NCBI GenBank assembly: GCA_014526335.1 | Contig: JACTAT010000052.1 | Coordinates: forward strand, 558,001 to 622,000 | Length of the DNA stretch: 64,000 nt | Reading direction: 5' to 3' | From: Chrysaora quinquecirrha | Lineage: Eukaryota; Cnidaria; Scyphozoa; Semaeostomeae; Pelagiidae | Shown here: one piece after another, positions 13,301 through 23,187 of the stretch | How positions within the stretch are numbered: position 1 is the first letter of the stretch | Layout of the letters: each line of letters opens with the position of its first letter | Notes under the pieces: model-generated | The model's database searches: none | Seen by the model: only the letters and a program-made list of their open reading frames with translations | What the model was told of the DNA's origin: nothing | Position numbers and translations under genes: made by a program

Positions 13301-16300
13301 CTGTTTCCTCAGAGTTGTTGGAGCGAGGTGTTGGAGTGTGGAGGAGCGTAGACTGCAACGAATGTAATAAGTCTAGCTTTTTGTTAGAGTTCGTAAAATG
13401 GTTCACAACACAATTTTGTTACCGCCTAAATTTTGCAAACTAAGGCCTGACCAAACGATGAAACATTTTTGTAAAGTATTTCAAATTCTCCTTTCGTGCA
13501 TTTTACTTAATCGTCTTTTTACAGAGCCCAGTCGCTTCCTGTAGTTCGAATACAAAGATGCTCTGGCATGGTGAGAAATTTGGATAAAAAGATCAAACAA
13601 CAAAGGGTATTAGAAGGAGGCTTAGTAGAGCGACGCAGAAATTATTCAATCGGAGATCAACGTCGGGGATTCCACCAAAAGGATCGACCAAGACAGGAGC
13701 TGCTGATGATTCCCATGTTGCATCATCAGGGATTGTCAATTTGGCAGCCAGTGTTCAGGATGGTGATAGAGGTAAGTGGGTTATAGTTAAAAAGGAATTG
13801 CTTTGCAGCTTCTGCAAATGTTTTATGAAATATTGTTAATGGTAAAAGAAGTCAGCTGAGTAGAGTATATACGCTTTTTTAACTGTCAATTCAAACAATC
13901 AATGAAACAGAATTCGTCATTGACTGGTATTGTACTTTCACATATATTAAACTTATTCCCTGCCTTTCTTGTGCTTTTGGCCTTTTGTTTCTTGCTTTTG
14001 TGCTATTGACGCTAATAAATGTACAGTTAAAATTAAGGAACTTCTGGTACTACAATTTGACAATTTGATCAAAGGATGTCCCAAAATACGGAACTGTTGG
14101 AGCTAGGCCTTGAGCTAGGTTATTTATGAAAAGCATATACAAGCCACTGGATTTCTGTATGCACTGGGTTAAGCAGCAACCAAAACTGGTTGGGGAAGTG
14201 TGCTGATGACTAAATACGAGTTTTGAAGTCCTTTTTGGATTTCAAACAGTCCTAGTTTTGAGCCCACTCGGAGTATCTTACAGGCTATTTCGAGAGTCGT
14301 GACGCCATGGCCTAAGCGCGGCAAAAAAGCAATGGCGTGTAGATGATCTACTCGTGTAACCAGTCTAGGGTTTCGTTTGTTTTTGAGGCTGGTTTTTTTA
14401 CACGGGTCCCAGTTTCCCCTCATAAAATGTAGACCAAAAATCACTGCAGTACGCCAGTCTGAGTATTTTTGAGCAGCCTTCTGACAACAACAACACCTTG
14501 AGGTGGTAGCTGCGATAACTAGGACTCGTGTAATACAGACTTCAAGTTTTGTGGTTGTCCTAAGGTTTATTTTGCTTACTTTTTATTTTTAGATGACGAA
14601 GAAGCCTTGAAGAGCGGTACTGAAACGAGCACTCCTGTACCACCTCCACGACCACGCAGAAAAGCGAGGAAAAAACGCAGGTCTGAAAGTGCACGCAGAC
14701 AACGCGAGGTCGAAGAGGCTAAACACGACCCAAAATGGTTTTCTTCGTGTAGGAAGCTACAGGCTCCTGATTTGACAGAAAATAAAGGTAATTATAAGAT
14801 TTTGACAGCTTAAGATTATATCCTGATTTATAACGTCTGTTTACTCGCTCCCCCCTTCAGGATAATACAAAAAAACTCCCCCTTCATTGTACCAAAGAGA
14901 GGAACCTTGGTGCATCAGCCACACGAGATTGTCTCCAAAGGGCTTTTGAGGCATTTACATTACCCTTACTACGGCCATTACCTATTACTCCTAAAGTGAT
15001 CCAAAAGGTCAGTGACTGGGAAATAGAAAGAATTTCCTGCCCATTGCATAGACCCCATCTGCCCTCGGTTTTCCCTAATAATAATCGGAACACAACAAAA
15101 CTTTATAGCCGTTGGCGAGTGTATATGTATGAGGATGTATATTTGAAAATTATTGTCATTCTTTTGCAGTTCACCAAAGTAACTCGCCATCTGTAGCCTC
15201 GTTTGAAGAACTCCAAGATGTAATCGATTTCCTGTCAGGATCAAGTACAAGTAGCCTCTGTTTGAGTCAGCCTCTGGATGGAGATAAAAGCAACCTCAGA
15301 AAAACAGTCGCTTCAAAAGATGTCCACTCAACACTGGCCATTGATGACCAGGGCAAAGTATCCCCCTCGGACAGCGGTATTGGCAGTACGATGAGCATGC
15401 GTAGTCACCCTAGTGTGGGCTCGATATCAGGGTTATCAAGACAGGAAAAGGTGACAAAATAGCTTCAGGGAAAACTAAAACGGAGTTACTGAGGAAAGAA
15501 CGAGAATAATTTTGAACGAAGATGGAGAACTCGAAATTGAGTCACAGAGCAGTGATGAACAAGAAGAGATTGAGAAAAATATTACATTGAAAGATAAAAT
15601 TGTTTTGGAGACAAATCAAGACAGTTTGATCGAAGATGCTGAAGTTGAACATTACATCAGAAAGAGCAGCAGTTGTTTACAGCTTGCGGGCAAGCGTGAA
15701 TCTAAAAACGAGGCTGGTAAAAACGAGGCTGCAAATATGCGAAACGAGGATCCTTGCAAGACTCCGACAGCAACACGAACGAGCAGCGCGTCGAGTGAAA
15801 ATGATAAAGAGACGAGCGTACAAGATGTAATTGATGATTTAAAAGCACTGGGGCTTCAACGAAGTGATCTAGATATCACGTCTGGTCTGACTGATGGTGG
15901 AGGCGGTCGGGAGAAGTCTGATCTGACACCTGGGCGCTTTCATGATGATAGGTAAGGATGCACAATCATATTGCTTCCGTGAAACGCGTAAAGGTTTGCG
16001 TCACTTATGGAGTTCAAAGTTAATCTAACGATACCCTACTCTGTTTTCCAGGGCATTTGTAGAAGCGGACAACGATTTAGAACCGGCCGTCGTATCTGAT
16101 CATCACTCATACGATGCGGATGGCTCAGAAGAGTCCGAAGAAAACAACCCACAGCCGGACGAACCGCCACGAACTCTATCATCAAATACTTTACACGGTT
16201 CCACAGAAAGTCTTTATTACAGCGCATGGGCTTTGAATGAATTCAGTACCGAAAACGAGGCGACTTCAAAAGAACAGAGCAAAATCGATGACCAAACGGA

Positions 16301-19300
16301 TTCGTTTTTCAGTGATGGGTTGAAAGAGTCTAACTTGTCAGAGAGTCTTGAAGGCCAAGAAGAGTTTCGTGAATGTGAGCAACCCCCGGAATGCTTTATC
16401 AACATTTCAATACGAGGTTCTCATGGCCGGCTGGTTTTGGTGATCGTTTTGCTGCGATTTGGGGAGGAAGGGAAGCACAGGAGCCAGAGGTTTGTGTATA
16501 TTTTTGTAATATAACGTTTTTAGGGCCTGATTATATAAGAAAACGCCCGGTCTACCCGGACTAGATGTTTGCTGATGTTGTTGATCAAAATAGATCGTCT
16601 AACCGGTAAAACGTTCTGCCCTGGCTAGACGGGGCAAATTTCAATTGGCTATGCAGGAGAATACAAATTGAAAATCTGAATGTCGCGAAACAAGGAAAAT
16701 AACTTTTTGGTGTCTCGGTCTAATGTTCCAAAAACCGTTTCTTGGTCTTATGTTCCAAAAAAGTGATTGCCTCTTATATACTGTCAAGGAAAAAGCCTTC
16801 TGATAGAAATATCATAAAGACACAATTGTTCCATCTGCTAAAATTTTAGCTTGAGAAGCTTGCCTTTATCTAAACACTTCCTTTCTACTGAACTTGAATT
16901 AGCTACAATCCTCGCCAAAAATATTAGGGACGATATGTAAAAAGTATGTTTTACCTTAAAAACTCGGTCCCATTACAACATATTTGGGTAATCAGACCTC
17001 CCCCCCGACTCAATGTTGGGACCACTGTCAACATCGATTTCACCAACATTGAGTCGGGGGAGGAGGGGTTCTCGTCTTTAGAGCGAGAATTTTAAAAAAA
17101 ATTCGAAGTGTCCCAGCATTTTTGGCGAGGATTGTACCTTTTGGCGTGTTTTGAACCATTCCTATTACTTTGCACGTTCCATGCCATAAGAAGATGGCTG
17201 GTTGTAAACAATTGGAACGTTTATTCTTAAAGTGACACCCAATTTAAGAGCGTTCTCGAGCCTTTTGGAACCAGTCAGATTTCTAGCTTCCTAATGAAAA
17301 CCCAGCCCATGATGAAAGTCTTAGACTCATATTACTATGATCAAATGAAACACTCCTAATACAGGGACCTAACCGTGAAACAATTAGTCTACACATTTAC
17401 ATAACATAGGTCTACGACCAGTCTGATAATACAGTGCATAAGGCGATTGTACTAGAATACTTTGGGAATCAATATTCCGGTGTTCTGTTGGTATTTTTGA
17501 ATCCTTCATACCTTGCCAAAGACGCGTCCTTCTTTTTCATGCCCGGGTAGTATAAAAGCACAGAAAACAACCCGACGATGATGACAGGTAACCAATGCTC
17601 GGACAATAAACCAAATGACGTGTAAATCAATATTTCACCAAGGTAGTTACAATTCCGGCTTCGTGAGAACAATCCTTCCGTTATGAGTCCAGGCTTGTAT
17701 TTCAACGTGAAATATTTCTGACAATCCGCACAGAAATGCAGGAAAACTCCAAAACATTGCATGGATATTGAAATTGCAATTATATAGTATGCGGGAGTCT
17801 GGTACCTGGTTATGTCTTAGGATAAAACCCTGACGCATTTTTTATAAGGAAGTTAGGCTCAGCGTCAGCACTGAAAATTCCTTAACTGATGGTGAAAATT
17901 GAGTACTCAATATTCCTTAGAAATTCCTTAACTTCTTACTTTGTGATTCTTAAAAACAACCAATGGTCAAGGAAATATAGGTCATAAAGGTTTCAGAAGA
18001 TGAGTAGAAATGAATACTGATTGAAAACCATTGGCGATAAGTATTGCTTGGTCTGTTAATTCAAAACTTCATGTTTTTAATCGAAATGCTAAGTTAAAGA
18101 AAAAGTCAGATTCCTTAGTAATCTCCGGTCCAGTACTAGAAATTCCTTAAGTTTTCCTAAATATTCAGCCAGCCCATAGAGTACTACCTTCCTTATAAAG
18201 CACTTCCTTATAAAGAAAATATGCGTTGATGATAATTTCTGCAATAATTACGACTATTTTTCGTTGTCATTTATATTCTCCTGTTAATTGCTCACTTTCG
18301 TTTCATTACAGAGCCCTTCCTTGACCGCGTCAAGCCCAGGTGGTGTATGGACCCCCGGAGCAAACCTGAATTCCGATACTAGGCACCCTGGCATCCAAGA
18401 TGGCGCTCAATACAGACAAATGAGATCTTCTGTGGCATCACACACTAATCTCCCGTTGAACTGGTCACACAGGTATCTATTCTAAGATTTTGACATTGAC
18501 GTTTGGCCTAGAATATTTGTGACAGTAAGGGGGCAGTAAGAAATAATTTCTTGTAAATGCTAGTTATAATATAGAATTTTGAATTTCCTAAGGTGGCATA
18601 CCACAGTTGACGGGACTTGAACCCTAGACTGAATGATCAGAGAGCTAACAATGATTACCTGAGTTTAGGAGTTCCATGAAATGGGGGTTCTTGGCCAGAC
18701 TTTCGATTAGGGATCTGCAACGAGCATATTCAGGTGCCATTGGCTAGACCATGTCAAGAGCAAAATTGCAAGCAAAAAAGTATACCCTTGTAGCTATAGA
18801 CTAGAAGTCTGAAAGTGAGTTGAGCATTGACATTTCAAGTTCGTTCAGTTATACTGTTGGAGTGTGATTCTACATGTAATGGTGAAGAATGCAACGATAG
18901 GCTAGCCGTGTGACTCGGATCTTCAAAGCTCTGGGGTCATAATATTGCTCTTATGCCAAAAGAGTAGAGAGTTTGGTAGCAGATGTATCTGAAATTTGTA
19001 TCTGAATTTTCTTACAGGACATCAGAAGAATCGTTTAATTCTCAACCAATTGAAGAACAGTGGGGAGGTACAGCAACGTCTTCTCTGAAAACACAAACGG
19101 AGGTTTAGTATTCTTGGTCGCTATTACCTCTTTGTCGTAATAATTAGCTTTTCTCAAGAGTTGAAACGTGCTTAAAGCTGTGGCTAAACTAGGAGACAAG
19201 TCGACCGCGACATTGTATTTGTCGTGCCTCCCAGGGTGGCTAAACATGCGACTGACAAGCGAGCAACAGGTCCCTCGCTGCAAATGTTTCTGTTGTATCC

Positions 19301-19990
19301 TAGAAATATTTTCGTATCTCTCGCTACAAATTTTATCGCGCGCTACAAATTTTCTTTGGTAGCTAACTGGAAGACATCGATGGGACGTGTCACGCTTGAC
19401 AATGTTGCGTGCGACATGTCTCCTAGTTTAGCCAGGCCATAAGTTGCTAATTGGTTCATCTGTTTATTTTTCAGGACGTATTTTCCTCTGATTGGCCACA
19501 AAGAATGGCAAGGCATGCCGGTATAGAAAGAAACTCTCCACTACACTCCAGTTTAAAACGAGTAGGTTTGGCAAACACTTCTTCAGTGATACCGACTGGA
19601 GCCTGGGCACCAGCAATGAACAATCCACCAAGAGGATTAGGCCCACGTGGACAAACATTCGGCAGACCATCCTCGGTCCCTGCCCAGATCAGTCGACAAT
19701 ATGCTCCCCCGCAGTCCAAACTGTTATACAATCAAGCTGGTTTTGATTTTGATGGCGCTGGCGCTGTGAGGCATACTCAGTCTCCTCCGTTTCATAATTC
19801 ACCCTCAGCCACGGGTCATGCGCAATATCAAACCTGGAGTAGAGAAACTGGCAGCGAACCAATTTTAGGCAGTGCTAATACGAGGCAATTGAGTGAAATG
19901 GAGGCAATGGCTTTACAACAGAATCAAGCTCGAAGTCAAATGATGAACAGGATGTTTCAGCAAGGACAAAACAACCAAGGTCGTAGATAA
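4346..19990 (+). CDS. Large multi-exon protein, unrecognised; helical N half, disordered C half
   Basis: Exons: 4346-4660, 7721-7891, 8670-8804, 9490-9585, 9882-10057 (5a), 10573-10749 (5b), 11209-11376, 12285-about 12406, 12883-13008, 13525-13771, 14593-14787, 15170-15951, 16052-16489, 18312-18472, 19018-19102, 19475-19990. Phases agree at every junction once single-base losses are allowed at about 13602, 15446, 15505 and 16405. The product is about 1,200 residues. The first 450 or so look folded and helical (LAPLVEYAVYRQRYPTKYEM; ELASILAWKHGEDL; PIAFQLYPLVLQDVLK; LKVLATACISVANASSRTAV). Then comes a basic, Pro-rich stretch that could be a nuclear localisation signal (PPPRPRRKARKKRRSESARR), a long acidic Ser/Glu-rich region, a Gly/Pro/Trp-rich tail and a final Gln/Met-rich helix (MEAMALQQNQARSQMMNRMF). 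I do not recognise the family. The end of exon 7 is uncertain because a transposon is inserted there. The splice structure and clean C terminus argue for a live gene. Confidence 0.72.
4661..7444. other. Intron 1 of the large gene, no gene seen
   Basis: The open frames here (4733-4918, 4893-5093, 6156-6404, 7008-7289) show no domain, conserved motif or flanking splice logic. The donor GTAAAT follows GAAGAG at 4660. Confidence 0.5.
7445..7705. repeat. GTT-rich repeat with TTATT/AATAA ends
   Basis: Repeated GTTGTTGTT blocks (about 7460, 7522, 7632) lie in a segment that starts near AAGTTATTG and ends near TGTAATAAGTCT. Similar (AAC)n/TAATAAGTCTA arrangements occur near 13270-13375, 14480-14540 and 39360-39660. 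It looks like a degraded non-autonomous transposon, and it ends just before exon 2 of the large gene. Confidence 0.5.
7917..8537. mobile_element. Family A palindromic element, compound copy
   Basis: Family A elements begin like GGCCCTGGCCAAACGATCAA and end with its reverse complement, with internal repeats of TTTGTCAAACATTTGAAATT and TTGACCACGTCACAAAACAT. Here about two copies are joined (a new left end at about 8078; right end TCGTTTGGTCAGGGCCTA at 8537). It lies in intron 2 of the large gene. Confidence 0.75.
8904..9181. mobile_element. Family A palindromic element
   Basis: Left end AAGGCCTTGGCCAAACATTC, right end GATCGTTTGGCCAGGGCCTA, about 278 bp. The two ends are reverse complements of each other. 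Intron 3 of the large gene. Confidence 0.8.
9640..9800. repeat. Dispersed repeat, first copy (partner at 31125)
   Basis: Shares AGTAGAACATGCCCAACTTT followed by CTGGAAC, and later AATCGCCGATTA and GTCGGCAACTAGT, with 31125-31345. The paired GTTGCC/GGCAAC motifs suggest an inverted-repeat element. Intron 4 of the large gene. Confidence 0.7.
9882..10057 (+). CDS. Exon 5a: first copy of a tandemly duplicated exon
   Basis: Encodes DCCSPVESIAAVGQTVPDKK onward, ending AFENTKQK. It is 176 nt, one A shorter than exon 5b in the run just before the donor (A5 against A6), which would shift the frame. The donor is GTACGA, weaker than the GTAAGA of 5b. The five substitutions against 5b are four synonymous third-position changes and one Val/Leu change, so both copies look constrained as coding sequence. 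The missing A fits the general homopolymer-loss pattern in this window. Confidence 0.75.
10204..10320. mobile_element. Partial element, family with TACACTTTTTTTTAAATAAGC ends
   Basis: Starts TACACCTCTTTTTAATAAGC and continues with CTCAAAATGC, GGCTCGACTGACC and TTAAGCAACTTGAGGG, matching the left part of the element at 30082-30458. The right half is absent. It lies between exons 5a and 5b. Confidence 0.7.
10355..10546. mobile_element. Family C palindromic element
   Basis: Contains TTGCGCGCGACAAAATTTGT, CACTCGCATGTTTAGCCACC and CGACAAGTCTCCTAGTATAG. Full family C copies begin like GGCTAAACTAGGAGACATGT and end with the reverse complement. This copy lacks part of its left end. It sits in the intron between the duplicated exons. 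Confidence 0.75.
10573..10749 (+). CDS. Exon 5b: second copy of the duplicated exon, intact
   Basis: It is 177 nt (59 codons), phase 0 at both ends, with acceptor CCCTTTTAG and donor GTAAGA. It encodes the same segment as exon 5a and joins in frame to exon 6 (HAVRHLVSKAFKS). The homology extends into the introns on both sides (about 10549-10770 against 9859-10078), so the duplicated unit is about 220 bp with an offset of 691 bp. Confidence 0.85.
11967..12205. mobile_element. Family A palindromic element
   Basis: Contains CTGGTCAAACGATCAAATAT, GTCAAGCAAAACGTTTTACT and a mirrored half (GTGACGTGGCCAAACGTTC). The right terminal motif is degraded. Intron 6 of the large gene. Confidence 0.7.
12384..12827. 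mobile_element. Inverted-repeat element at the 3' boundary of exon 7
   Basis: Left end AACCTCGTCCCCAGGGTGAA(TAGG); right end, read in reverse complement, AGCCTCGGTCCCAGGGTGAA(TAGG). The element is about 444 bp. The exon 7 frame (ISLDSGSIFIEVPSQ) runs straight into its left end, so the element seems to have landed at or next to the original donor. No clear target duplication is seen. Confidence 0.7.
13050..13202. mobile_element. Short inverted-repeat element (GTAGACTTATTACCT ends)
   Basis: Begins AGTAGACTTATTACCTAAGT and ends CTCAGGTAATACGTCTACT, which are inverted copies. The interior (GAGTTCAACTGCTTGACGCTC, GATGCTAGTCTCGGTTTCATG) matches 53864-54013. Intron 8 of the large gene. Confidence 0.75.
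13441..13500. mobile_element. Family A fragment
   Basis: Contains TAAGGCCTGACCAAACGATG then AAACATTTTTGTAAAGTATTT, the left end of a family A element only. Directly precedes exon 9 of the large gene. Confidence 0.55.
17469..17805 (-). pseudogene. Isoprenylcysteine methyltransferase-like C-terminal exon, nested and antisense
   Basis: An open frame of about 112 codons reads YQTPAYYIIAISISMQCFGV onward. It contains hydrophobic segments and a C-terminal block (KYKPGLITEGLFSRSRNCNY; KKKDASLARYEGF) typical of the ICMT / DUF1295 group of membrane methyltransferases and reductases: a 'G-LF---RN-NYLGE' motif, then 'KD-S--RY--F'. An acceptor-like CCAG precedes it, implying an exon that joins in phase 2. 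I find no upstream exons, and a transposon (17842-18199) lies where they might be. It lies inside an intron of the large plus-strand gene. Either a truncated gene relic or the last exon of a gene whose other exons I cannot see. Confidence 0.55.
17842..18199. mobile_element. Inverted-repeat element with TTATAAGGAAG ends
   Basis: Left end TTATAAGGAAGTTAGGCTC; right end ACTACCTTCCTTATAAAG, partly repeated again at 18203-18216. The interior repeats ATTCCTTA several times. About 358 bp, in an intron of the large gene. Confidence 0.65.
19178..19440. mobile_element. Family C palindromic element, full length
   Basis: Begins GTGGCTAAACTAGGAGACAA and ends GCGACATGTCTCCTAGTTTA, inverted copies. The middle carries TCTCGCTACAAATTTTATCG and ACATGCGACTGACAAGCGAG. 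It lies in the last intron of the large gene, about 35 bp before the final exon. Confidence 0.82.
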
Positions 19991-20036
19991 GTTGTTGTTG
20001 TTGTTAACGGACAGTTTTGTATAGTGACTCAAAAGC

Positions 20037-20246
20037 TTAGGCCATCCGATCAAACTTTGCTTGTCAAACGTCTGGAATTCGTTTCCCAATTCGAAACGTT
20101 TTCCCTGGTTTGCCATGTTTAGCCAAGTCGCAAAACATTGCCTGACAAATATTTCTTGCCTCTGACGGTCAAAAAATTGAATATTTGCGCTTTGCAAGTA
20201 AGATTTTTTTAGGCTAGACGGTCGTGAATTGTTTGGGAGGCCCTAA
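20037..20246. mobile_element. Family A palindromic element, degraded
   Basis: Contains TTAGGCCATCCGATCAAACT and GCTTGTCAAACGTCTGGAATTC; the right end is degraded to GGAGGCCCTAAG. Confidence 0.65.
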
Positions 20247-20679
20247 GTAGCCCTTTCAAGATTTCGCTATATTAGATAACCAAAGTGTCAGATTTAGGCA
20301 AAATGCTTTGAATTTCGTAGAGAAATTTGGCTCGTTTTCGCCACTGTATATCCATATACAGTAAACGAGGGCTATTCCATGAGTTGTTGTTATCTCTGTT
20401 GCTCAACGTCCATTCCAGAAGCTTTAACAGTTGTCGCAAAAAATTTCGCTTTTTGTCGAGAGTCTGCCGCTTTCAGAATACCACTCGGTTTTTGGCTTTC
20501 AGCGCTTGAATTGCAGTGTTGAATAACTCTTAGCCCTCATCAATTACCGGGGAACCAACTGGTGAATCATAAAGCAAAGATAAACAAGTGACATAGCACG
20601 AGGAAAACAAGACAGTCATACAGAGCTGGATTCTGTTACGATATGTCTGAAAAATGAACTCTAAGCTAAACTTTACGCC

Positions 20680-21290
20680 AAACCGTCAAACAATGTTGGT
20701 CAAACATTTAAGTGTTTGGCCACATCGCAAAACATTGCTTGTCAAGTTTAATTTGACTGCTGTCTGAAACCGCAATCAATGCTAAGATTATCTGTAAGCC
20801 CCTGGCCTAACAAACATTGTTGACCAACCAAGTGAGCGTTTGGCCACATCGCAAAACATTGCTTGTCAAGTATAATTTAACTGCTGCCTGAAAACGAATG
20901 CTAGACTGAGCGAAACTGCAAGACCCTGGCCAAAACAATCAAACATTGTATGTCAAACAGTTGAGGCTTGCATTACAGGGAATGTTTGACCGTTTGACCA
21001 CATTGCAAAACATTGCTTGACGTTGCCTAAACGCCCTAGCCACGCGGTACGGTCAAACATTTTGACTGACGAACATTTTGTTTGAGAAGAAATGTTTAAC
21101 AAACAATGTTTGATCGTTCGGCCAGGGCCCAAACTATAATGGTATGGCAAAATTCCTCTCAATAAATCCTGCTGTGAAAATAGTTTCGCTAAAGTGTTTA
21201 ACCCTGGCCAAACGATCGAAAAATGTTTGTCAAACATTTGAAATTGGCTTTCCCCTTTGCCAACGTCCTTGACAAAACGGGCCTAAGGCC
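20680..21290. mobile_element. Family A cluster, several nested or tandem copies
   Basis: At least three left or right ends are seen: CAAACCGTCAAACAATGTTG at about 20685, GACCCTGGCCAAAACAATCA at about 20923, GATCGTTCGGCCAGGGCCCA at about 21112, and a further left end CCCTGGCCAAACGATCGAAA at about 21202. A 60-bp segment with GTTTGGCCACATCGCAAAAC is repeated (20706 and 20827). Confidence 0.7.
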
Positions 21291-21899
21291 CTGGGCAAAT
21301 GAACTGAACGTGCCACTAAGCTTGCCACTAAACATTTTACGCTGTCTTCAGTGCCAAGTGGTCAAATGAACTGAATATTTCACTGAACATTTGCTGAACA
21401 TTTTCAGTCTCTTTTTCATGCAGTTATTTTGGCGCTAAATTCGAGACTCCGATCAAACATTGTTCAATGAGCAATGTCCAGTGACTGAACAAGGTGGCCA
21501 AATGAACCGGATTTTTCACTGAACTTCAATTTTGGAAGATGTTTTTGAAATTTTCCGCTCATTTGTCCAGGGCCTATCTGAAAGGACAACGTGCACATCA
21601 ATCTGGCCGGATAAATTTCACGATATTTCTTTGGAAAAAAGACGTATTTTTCGATGTAACAAGCTTGTTTAAGTAGTAGCCTTGTAAAGGACAGTGTAGT
21701 TATAAAATGTTTTGTTATTCTTAATTGTAGCTGGCTATTTAATTGCTTTATTAGTTCTTGTAGAAGTAACATCTTAAGGTTTTTTATTCTTGTTTTTTGA
21801 GTTGTACATATTTTTGTTGATAGCAGATCATTTCTTTCAAGACACGAGTTTAAAAACGTGTTTCTTGCCAAGGAAACACAGCAGATTCTACGTGACTTT

Positions 21900-22357
21900 A
21901 GGGGCTGGCCAAACGATCAAACCATTGTCGGTCGAACATTTGAATTCGCTTTTAGCTCTGGCCAAACGATCGAACATTGTTTATCAAACATATGATGTGG
22001 GCTTAAAAATCAATTTTCGACCGTTTGGCCACGTCACAAAACATTGCTGGAGAAGCAAGAATGAGCTAAATTTGTTGCGCAGGGTTTTTGAAGCTGTTCA
22101 AAACAATTTTTGCTTGACGCAAGCAAGAAATGTTTGACAAGCACTGTTTAGTGACATTGCCAAACAAAACAGTCAAACATTTTGCCGGACAAGCAAATTT
22201 CAAATGTTTGATCGTTTTTCGACAAGCAGAATTCGCTCAGCAAAATGTTTTCTTCAAGCAAAAGATGTCCAGATGTTCTGTGATGTTGCCAAACTATCAA
22301 TCATTCTGTTTTACAATCAAGTTTCAAATGTTTGACAAACAATGTTTGATCGTTTGC
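21900..22357. mobile_element. Family A compound copy
   Basis: Left ends GCTGGCCAAACGATCAAACC (about 21904) and CTGGCCAAACGATCGAACAT (about 21958); right part TTTGACAAACAATGTTTGAT at about 22329. Confidence 0.7.
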
Positions 22358-23187
22358 CGTCAACATTACTGCAAATATTTTCTTCTAAAAAGGCGTTAAC
22401 GGTTGGAGAAAAAATATGCTTTTTGTTCAAGCGTCTAAAAAACTCAACTGTTTTTTGGAAGACATCTACACACAATAATGTGTCCTTTTGTAACGTTTGG
22501 CGGAGAAATATAAATGTGTTTTGCTTGTTCGCTTGAAAACTTTTCACGCAATTTTCTCAAAAAATCACAGAAAGCAAAGCCGGGTTGTTTGAAGACTTGG
22601 TGTTCCAAAAATAAACGATGCATACAGAAATAGCAGTAGCCCTCTATCCTAAATAATTGGGCTGCAATGAAGAGTGGGGAAATTACTGCAAGTAGGAAAC
22701 CGTTTTAACCGTTTTAACCAACCAAGAGCTAGGTAGGACGTCATATTTTCTCAATGAGGAGCGTTTCCCTGTGCTTAAAAATTCGTATTTCTTAGAGAAA
22801 TGAAACCTTTCTTTAATTTTGATTTTGAAAGATAAAAAGAGATGAGCTAAAAATTTGTCTTATTTTGTTAGTTGTTTATTCTGCAAAGTATGGAACCCCC
22901 TGAAATTATTATTAGTGCAAGTGGATTGGAGGTTTCATTGATGTAAAAGACGGGGGAATAAAACCCTGTGACCTTCGTAATTCAATTCAATTTGCACTGG
23001 GAAGAAAACATGTTTAGCCTGAGCTCTGAAAGTCGACTGTCAGGTCTCTCGCTCTCGCTTTTTTGGCTGTCTCTAGCTGACTGGCTCTATGTTAAAAAGG
23101 AGAAAGCTTCACATTTTAATAGATATCTTAGGCCTATACTTTGAAGTCAACGTTTAGTCGGTGCTTGAGCTGCTGTTTTGGGAGAAA

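Larger units (their letters stand above)
19991..23187. other. Intergenic, dominated by family A relics
   Basis: Between the large gene's stop and the selenocysteine lyase gene I see no coding frame with support. Family A copies cover 20037-20246, about 20680-21290 and 21900-22357. The segment about 21290-21570 carries related GTGAAC/CACTGAAC motifs (CCAAATGAACTGAA type) with CTGGGC/CCAGGG ends and may be a further family. Confidence 0.6.

Noticed and set aside
13569..13638. A 70-bp intron within exon 9 of the large gene (GTGAGA ... CGCAG)
   Set aside because: It would keep frame, but the acceptor has no pyrimidine tract and the segment reads as sensible basic protein once one A is added at 13602, in line with the other homopolymer losses.
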